Positions 55,858-59,587 of a DNA stretch of 59,587 nucleotides are shown piece by piece. A model generated the notes under the pieces. The model saw only the letters and a list, made by a program, of their open reading frames with translations. It searched no databases and was not told the DNA's origin. The translations under genes were made by a program, and so were the position numbers. The stretch spans positions 1 through 59,587 of the forward strand of contig CAIRHQ010000084.1 in assembly GCA_903878475.1 (NCBI GenBank), given 5' to 3'. This stretch comes from an uncultured Bacteroidota bacterium (GTDB taxonomy: Bacteria; Bacteroidota; Bacteroidia; Chitinophagales; Chitinophagaceae). Position 1 is the stretch's first letter. The number at the start of each line of letters is the position of its first letter.

Positions 55858-55909
55858 AGCATCCCGATTTTAATCGGGAGGGCCCTGGGTTCGAGTCCCA
55901 GCCAGATCA
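55846..55909 (+). pseudogene. tRNA-Lys remnant without 5' acceptor strand
   Basis: It keeps a D-arm-like GCTC/GAGC, the TTTTAA anticodon-loop sequence, and an intact T arm and 3' acceptor strand CCAGATCA, identical to the real tRNA-Lys. The seven bases where the 5' acceptor strand should be (about 55,837-55,843) do not pair with CCAGATC. The anticodon stem is rebuilt as a 7-bp perfect hairpin TCCCGAT/ATCGGGA with a TTTA loop. It cannot fold as a normal tRNA. Confidence 0.85.
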
Positions 55910-55953
55910 CAAAAACCTTTCCTCTAAACCGGGAAGGTTTTTTGTTTTATGCC
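55880..55953 (+). repeat. Direct repeat copy 2
   Basis: Second copy of the 74-base repeat, one mismatch from copy 1. After it comes another ATGCC, but no second nuclease gene: the frame runs only 16 codons to a stop. Confidence 0.97.
55911..55948 (+). terminator. Duplicate tRNA-type terminator after the nuclease
   Basis: Same stem and T tract as the tRNA-Lys terminator, with one loop change. Would end transcripts that cross the nuclease gene. Confidence 0.9.
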
Positions 55954-55999
55954 CTCTGTCAAGTGTCAGCCAGAACAGCATCCCTTTATTTTATCCTAA

Positions 56000-56032
56000 T
56001 TGACTTCCTCCCGAAAATCCATCCTATTTTTG
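56000..56032 (+). promoter_or_regulatory. Promoter of the SDR gene
   Basis: TTG at 56,000-56,002 and TATTTTTG (exact TAnnTTTG) at 56,025-56,032 with a 22-base spacer. The ATG follows at 56,049. Confidence 0.55.
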
Positions 56033-56048
56033 CATATAATTTCTGCGT

Positions 56049-56858
56049 ATGAACAATTATTTCCAAGACAAGGTTGTTGTAGTAACCGGTGGCAGTGATG
56101 GCATCGGGCGCGCACTGATCGATATGCTGCTGCCTCTGGGGGCCAAGATCGCCACTTGCGGACGCAACCAGGATAAACTGTACGACCTGCAGGTTCGCCA
56201 TTCAGGCAAACCCCTGCATACCGTTGTAGCAGATGTAAGCAACTACAATGACTGCCAAAACTTAATTGAATCCACCCTACAGGTATACGGTGGCATCGAT
56301 ATCCTCATCAACAATGCAGGTATCTCCATGCGGGCACTGATGAAGGATACAGAAGTAGAGGTGATAGAAAAGCTCATGAATACCAATTTTTTCGGGATGG
56401 TATACTGTACCAAACTGGCCCTTAATTCCATCATCGAAAGAAAAGGAACCATCGTAGGGGTATCTTCTATTGCAGGTTTCCGCGGCCTTCCGGGCCGAAC
56501 AGGTTATTCGGCCAGTAAGTTCGCCATGAACGGATTCCTGGAGGCCCTCCGCACCGAAATGATCGACAGTGGGGTAAATGTGATGTGGGTTTGTCCGGGT
56601 TTCACCAGTTCCAATATCCGCAATGCCGCCCTCAACAACCGCGGACAATCGCAGGGCGAAAGTCCGATGGATGAAGGAAAAATGATGACGGCCGAAGACT
56701 GTGCCAAACATATCCTGCGTGCCATCGAAAAAAGGAAAAGAACACTGGTACTTACGTTTACCGGTAAACGCACCGTGTTCATGAATAAGTTTTTCCCCCG
56801 CTGGGCCGATAAACTGGTGAAGAACTTCTTCTTTAAGAACGGGGAACTGGTTCGATGA
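56049..56858 (+). CDS. Short-chain dehydrogenase/reductase
   Basis: 269 residues, classical SDR. The NAD(P)-binding motif is VVTGGSDGIGRALIDM near residues 11-26, NNAGISM near 88-94, and the catalytic triad Ser in GVSSIAGFRGLPG near 137, Tyr and Lys in GYSASKFAMNGFL near 151-155. A basic C-terminal tail with WADKLVKNFFFKNGELVR could touch the membrane. Substrate unknown; sphinganine-type keto reduction is one possibility for this subgroup. Confidence 0.93.
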   Translation: MNNYFQDKVVVVTGGSDGIGRALIDMLLPLGAKIATCGRNQDKLYDLQVRHSGKPLHTVVADVSNYNDCQNLIESTLQVYGGIDILINNAGISMRALMKDTEVEVIEKLMNTNFFGMVYCTKLALNSIIERKGTIVGVSSIAGFRGLPGRTGYSASKFAMNGFLEALRTEMIDSGVNVMWVCPGFTSSNIRNAALNNRGQSQGESPMDEGKMMTAEDCAKHILRAIEKRKRTLVLTFTGKRTVFMNKFFPRWADKLVKNFFFKNGELVR

Positions 56859-56902
56859 CATGCTGCATCGTATTATTTATTTTAAATTAAGTACATTTAT
56901 TC

Positions 56903-57730
56903 GTGCCACTGCTAACTTTTACATCTGATATTGGCCAGCAGGATTTCCTGGTGGGTGCTGTAAAAGGCAGGCTATTGCAAAACAATAGCGATTTCCAGAT
57001 CATCGACATCAGCCACCAACTTTCACCATTCAACTACCCGCAGGCAGCCTATGTTTGCCGAAATGCCATGGCCAATTTTCCGGAAGGCAGCTTTCACCTG
57101 GTGATGGTGAATTTATTTGATGAAAAACCCGATCACCTGCTACTGGCAAAACATAACGGACATTATATCGGCTGTGCCGACAACGGATTGCTCACCATGA
57201 TCCTGGAAGAATTACCACAACAGGTTGTGGCCTTATCAATGAATAAACCCCAGCAAAAGAATACCATCTATTGCACTTCCGTATTTGCCGATGCCTTTTC
57301 GGCCATCAGCCAGGGAAAAAAACTGGAAGAGATTGGCGATGCCAATGTATCCATCCGTGTGAAGAACCCGCTAAGACCCATGCTGGGAAATAACTGGATC
57401 GAAGGCCAGATCATCTTTATCGATAATTTCGAGAATGTAATCGCCAATATCACCCGTGAAGAATTTGAAGAACAACGAAAAGGGAGAAGCTTTAAGATCG
57501 TATTCAAAAGGGATGAGGTCATTGAAAAGATCAGCGAAACCTATGCCGATGTTTCTGAAGGCGAAAAACTGGCCCTGTTCAATTCCGCAGGATACCTGGA
57601 AATTGCGATCAATAAGGGCAATGCTGCGGGCCTGTTCGGACTGCAAGGCTTCTCCGAAAAACAATTGCAGGAAAGCCAATACCGGACCAACCGGCTGTTT
57701 TACCAAACCGTGAAAGTGTATTTCGAATAA
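56903..57730 (+). CDS. SAM hydroxide adenosyltransferase (DUF62 family)
   Basis: 275 residues. Family members split SAM with water-derived hydroxide to give adenosine and methionine. N-terminal LLTFTSDIGQQDFLVGAVKG near 3-22 and QIIDISHQLSPFNYPQAAY near 33-51 and GCADNGLLTMILEE near 91-104 are the signature segments, and IFIDNFENVIANITREEF near 170-187 belongs to the C-terminal domain. The start is GTG at 56,903; TACATTTA just upstream is a near match to the -7 box, so the message may be almost leaderless. Confidence 0.9.
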   Translation: MPLLTFTSDIGQQDFLVGAVKGRLLQNNSDFQIIDISHQLSPFNYPQAAYVCRNAMANFPEGSFHLVMVNLFDEKPDHLLLAKHNGHYIGCADNGLLTMILEELPQQVVALSMNKPQQKNTIYCTSVFADAFSAISQGKKLEEIGDANVSIRVKNPLRPMLGNNWIEGQIIFIDNFENVIANITREEFEEQRKGRSFKIVFKRDEVIEKISETYADVSEGEKLALFNSAGYLEIAINKGNAAGLFGLQGFSEKQLQESQYRTNRLFYQTVKVYFE

Positions 57731-57764
57731 CCGGTATCTGATTTTTCCCTAACTTAACAGTTCC

Positions 57765-58349
57765 TTGGCCTTTTTAAAGCACATATCATCTGAGCAATCG
57801 TCTGACAAAGAACTCATTGCAGCATTTAAGCAAACTAAAGATATCAACTACCTGAGCAGCCTTTACCAGCGGTATATGGACCTGGTTTTTGGTGTTTGCC
57901 TCAAGTATTTCAAGGAACCGGAAAGGAGTAAGGATGCGGTGATGGACATTTTTACTGAGCTGCATACCAAACTTTTACAGCATGAGGTCGACAATTTTAA
58001 GGGCTGGCTCCATGTTTTGGCCCGGAATTACTGCCTAATGCAACTGAGAAGTCCAAGGAACCTTAAAACCACAGAATTGAACCCCGGTTTTATGCATTCC
58101 GAGCAAAATACGCATCTGAATGGCGAGGCCTTTGAAAAAGAGGAACATTTAAACCAATTGGCTCAGTGCATGGAAGGTTTGCCGGAAGAACAAAAACAGA
58201 CCGTAGAACTATTTTACTTGCAGCAAAAATGCTACAACGAAATAGCCAGTATCACGGGTTTTGAATGGAATAAAGTAAGAAGCTATATCCAAAATGGGAA
58301 AAGGAACCTGAAATTATGTATGGAAGAAAAACAAATTAATTTTGATTAA
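57765..58349 (+). CDS. RNA polymerase sigma-70-family (ECF) factor
   Basis: 194 residues. Region 2 is at about 30-95 (YLSSLYQRYMDLVFGVCLKYF and DAVMDIFTELHTKLL), and region 4 near 142-185 (LPEEQKQTVELFYLQQKCYNEIASITG then WNKVRSYIQNGKRNLK). The start is TTG at 57,765; no suitable ATG exists. The adjoining gene encodes a membrane protein with an anti-sigma-like N-terminus, so this pair is probably a regulated sigma/anti-sigma unit. Confidence 0.88.
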   Translation: MAFLKHISSEQSSDKELIAAFKQTKDINYLSSLYQRYMDLVFGVCLKYFKEPERSKDAVMDIFTELHTKLLQHEVDNFKGWLHVLARNYCLMQLRSPRNLKTTELNPGFMHSEQNTHLNGEAFEKEEHLNQLAQCMEGLPEEQKQTVELFYLQQKCYNEIASITGFEWNKVRSYIQNGKRNLKLCMEEKQINFD

Positions 58350-58376
58350 GAAACAGTGAGTGAAAACAATCACCAT

Positions 58377-59587
58377 ATGAATTATTCTGCAAACGATATT
58401 GATGCCTACCTGAAGGGCCGATTATCGCCAGCACAGATGCATGCCATGGAAAAAGCAGCACTTGATGACCCCTTCCTTGCAGAGGCGATGGAGGGTTATG
58501 CAGGTATGCAGGATGTAGATTGGAAAACTGCTTTAGAGAAAGCACGAATAGCGGTACAGGAAAAGAATAACGAGGCTAAGATCATTCCGTTTAACCAAAC
58601 GAGATTTCGTTGGCTAAAAACTGCAGCCGCTATCCTGGTGATTGGCACTGGCACCGCCCTCACCTACTACCTCACCCGCGAAAAAAGCAGTACCATTGCT
58701 CCGCAAGAAATTGCCCAACAAATTCCGGCAAATAAAACCCCTGATTCGATCGACCCCTCCACCATTAAACTCAATGTTCCTCGTCCACTGAAAACAAATG
58801 ATTCCGGGAATGGATTGGTTACTATCACGCCCAGCAAAGGATTGAATGGTTCGGTTAAACCCACCCAAATCAACTCAAACGTTTATACCATAACTACCCA
58901 AAACGGGGCCTCAGCTACTGCAACTACAAATGAATCGACATTTAAACAAGATGTTGCTGCAAATAAGCCTGTACCGCCCGCCAGCAATACGATAACGCCG
59001 GTGGTTACCGTTCCTTTTCCCCTGGCGGCAGAAAGCAAACAAATAGCGGTAAATGAGGCTGAACAAGTTAAAAAAACAACAGCCTACCGGGCAATGGGAA
59101 ACAATAAAACGGTTACGGCTAACCGATATTTCGGCGCCAAGGTGCTGGGCCCGGATAATTCACCATTGCCCTTTGCGAATGTGAATGTGAAGAATGAAAA
59201 TTTCGGCACCTATGCTGATGCCTCTGGAAATTTCAGATTGGTTTCAGCCGATACGGTGATCACTGTTGAGGTGAAGTCGGTAGGATATGAATCCAGAACC
59301 TTCAACCTCCGCAGCAATACCCCGGTGAATACGATCGTATTGAAAGAAGATGCCGCATTGGTAAAGACCACCACCATGCCCATGAACCCAAAGATGGGCG
59401 AGTCCGCAAACAGAACCTATTCTCCCCGCATACGCATGCTAAAGGATTCTGTGTACAATGTAGAGCCAGCCGATGGATGGGATAAATACAATACGTATAT
59501 CGCCAATAACCTCGACCTGCCTGAAATGATCCTCGACAAAGAAGCCCATGGCGAAATGCTGATCAGTTTCGATGTAAAACCCAATGG
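58377..59587 (+). CDS. Anti-sigma-like membrane protein with carboxypeptidase regulatory domain (partial)
   Basis: The frame is open to the window edge, so no closed gene is visible; about 403 codons are present. It begins MNYSANDIDAYLKGRLSPAQ, a helical anti-sigma-type start; GTG 58,356 is an alternative. One membrane helix lies near residues 81-99 (LKTAAAILVIGTGTALTYYL). A low-complexity Thr/Asn/Pro linker follows, then a CarboxypepD regulatory-like fold (LPFANVNVKNENFGTYADAS near residues 262-281 and SVGYESRTFNL-type end). The start of a TonB-like C-terminal domain (DKEAHGEMLISFDVKPNG) is cut by the edge. Lies 27 bases after the sigma gene. Confidence 0.8.
   Translation, partial: MNYSANDIDAYLKGRLSPAQMHAMEKAALDDPFLAEAMEGYAGMQDVDWKTALEKARIAVQEKNNEAKIIPFNQTRFRWLKTAAAILVIGTGTALTYYLTREKSSTIAPQEIAQQIPANKTPDSIDPSTIKLNVPRPLKTNDSGNGLVTITPSKGLNGSVKPTQINSNVYTITTQNGASATATTNESTFKQDVAANKPVPPASNTITPVVTVPFPLAAESKQIAVNEAEQVKKTTAYRAMGNNKTVTANRYFGAKVLGPDNSPLPFANVNVKNENFGTYADASGNFRLVSADTVITVEVKSVGYESRTFNLRSNTPVNTIVLKEDAALVKTTTMPMNPKMGESANRTYSPRIRMLKDSVYNVEPADGWDKYNTYIANNLDLPEMILDKEAHGEMLISFDVKPN

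Noticed and set aside
55846-55909. Second functional tRNA-Lys.
   Set aside because: The 5' acceptor strand is absent and the anticodon stem and loop are not of normal size.
1-59587. CRISPR arrays, prophage genes or insertion sequences.
   Set aside because: No regularly spaced repeats, phage structural genes, transposases or terminal inverted repeats were seen on either strand.

Overview
The window joins two unrelated genomes. Positions 1 to about 18,820 look like a low-GC actinobacterium: a full NADH:menaquinone oxidoreductase (nuo) operon, menaquinone genes, BioY, tightly overlapping genes, and a leaderless GTG start behind a TANNNT -10 box. A freshwater acI-type (Nanopelagicales) lineage is my best guess from gene style. 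From about 18,840 to the end everything looks like Bacteroidota, probably Chitinophagaceae: type IX secretion Plug protein, the MoxR/DUF58/DUF4350/DUF4129/SpoIIM cluster, TAnnTTTG -7 boxes, few Shine-Dalgarno sequences and eukaryote-like ProRS. The switch falls in a 28-base gap between menC and trpA, so a metagenome assembly chimera is the simplest explanation.

Actinobacterial part (1-18,818). On the minus strand nuoA-B-C-D-E-F-G-H-I-J-K-L-M-N runs from 13,704 to the left edge, where nuoN is cut. Next come menG (minus; about 65% GC in sampled lines against about 42% for its neighbours), bioY and menF (plus), and menD and menC (minus). Menaquinone synthesis therefore lies beside the enzyme that reduces menaquinone.

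Bacteroidota part (18,847-59,587). A complete trp operon (trpE-G-D-C-F-B-lipoprotein-A, minus) is preceded by a previously unlisted 16-residue leader peptide with two adjacent Trp codons and three mutually exclusive hairpins, a classic ribosome-mediated attenuator. Then come an NAD(P)-binding protein, a transaldolase-like enzyme, the SRP RNA, the T9SS Plug protein, a LolC/FtsX-type permease, an rRNA methyltransferase, an Omp85 protein and TruB. The MoxR cluster (34.7-41.5 kb) follows, then proS, two cell-surface proteins, miaA, cca, lon, an M42 peptidase, a UbiA-like membrane protein, a lipoprotein and a LuxE-like enzyme.

At 55.5-55.95 kb a tRNA-Lys(UUU) gene is followed by a small GIY-YIG nuclease gene and then by a damaged second copy of the tRNA 3' half with its terminator, giving 74-base direct repeats 340 bases apart. 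This looks like a small tRNA-linked nuclease cassette and is, with the attenuator, the most interesting structure here. The window closes with an SDR enzyme, a SAM hydroxide adenosyltransferase, a sigma factor and a truncated anti-sigma-like membrane protein that has no closed reading frame in the window.
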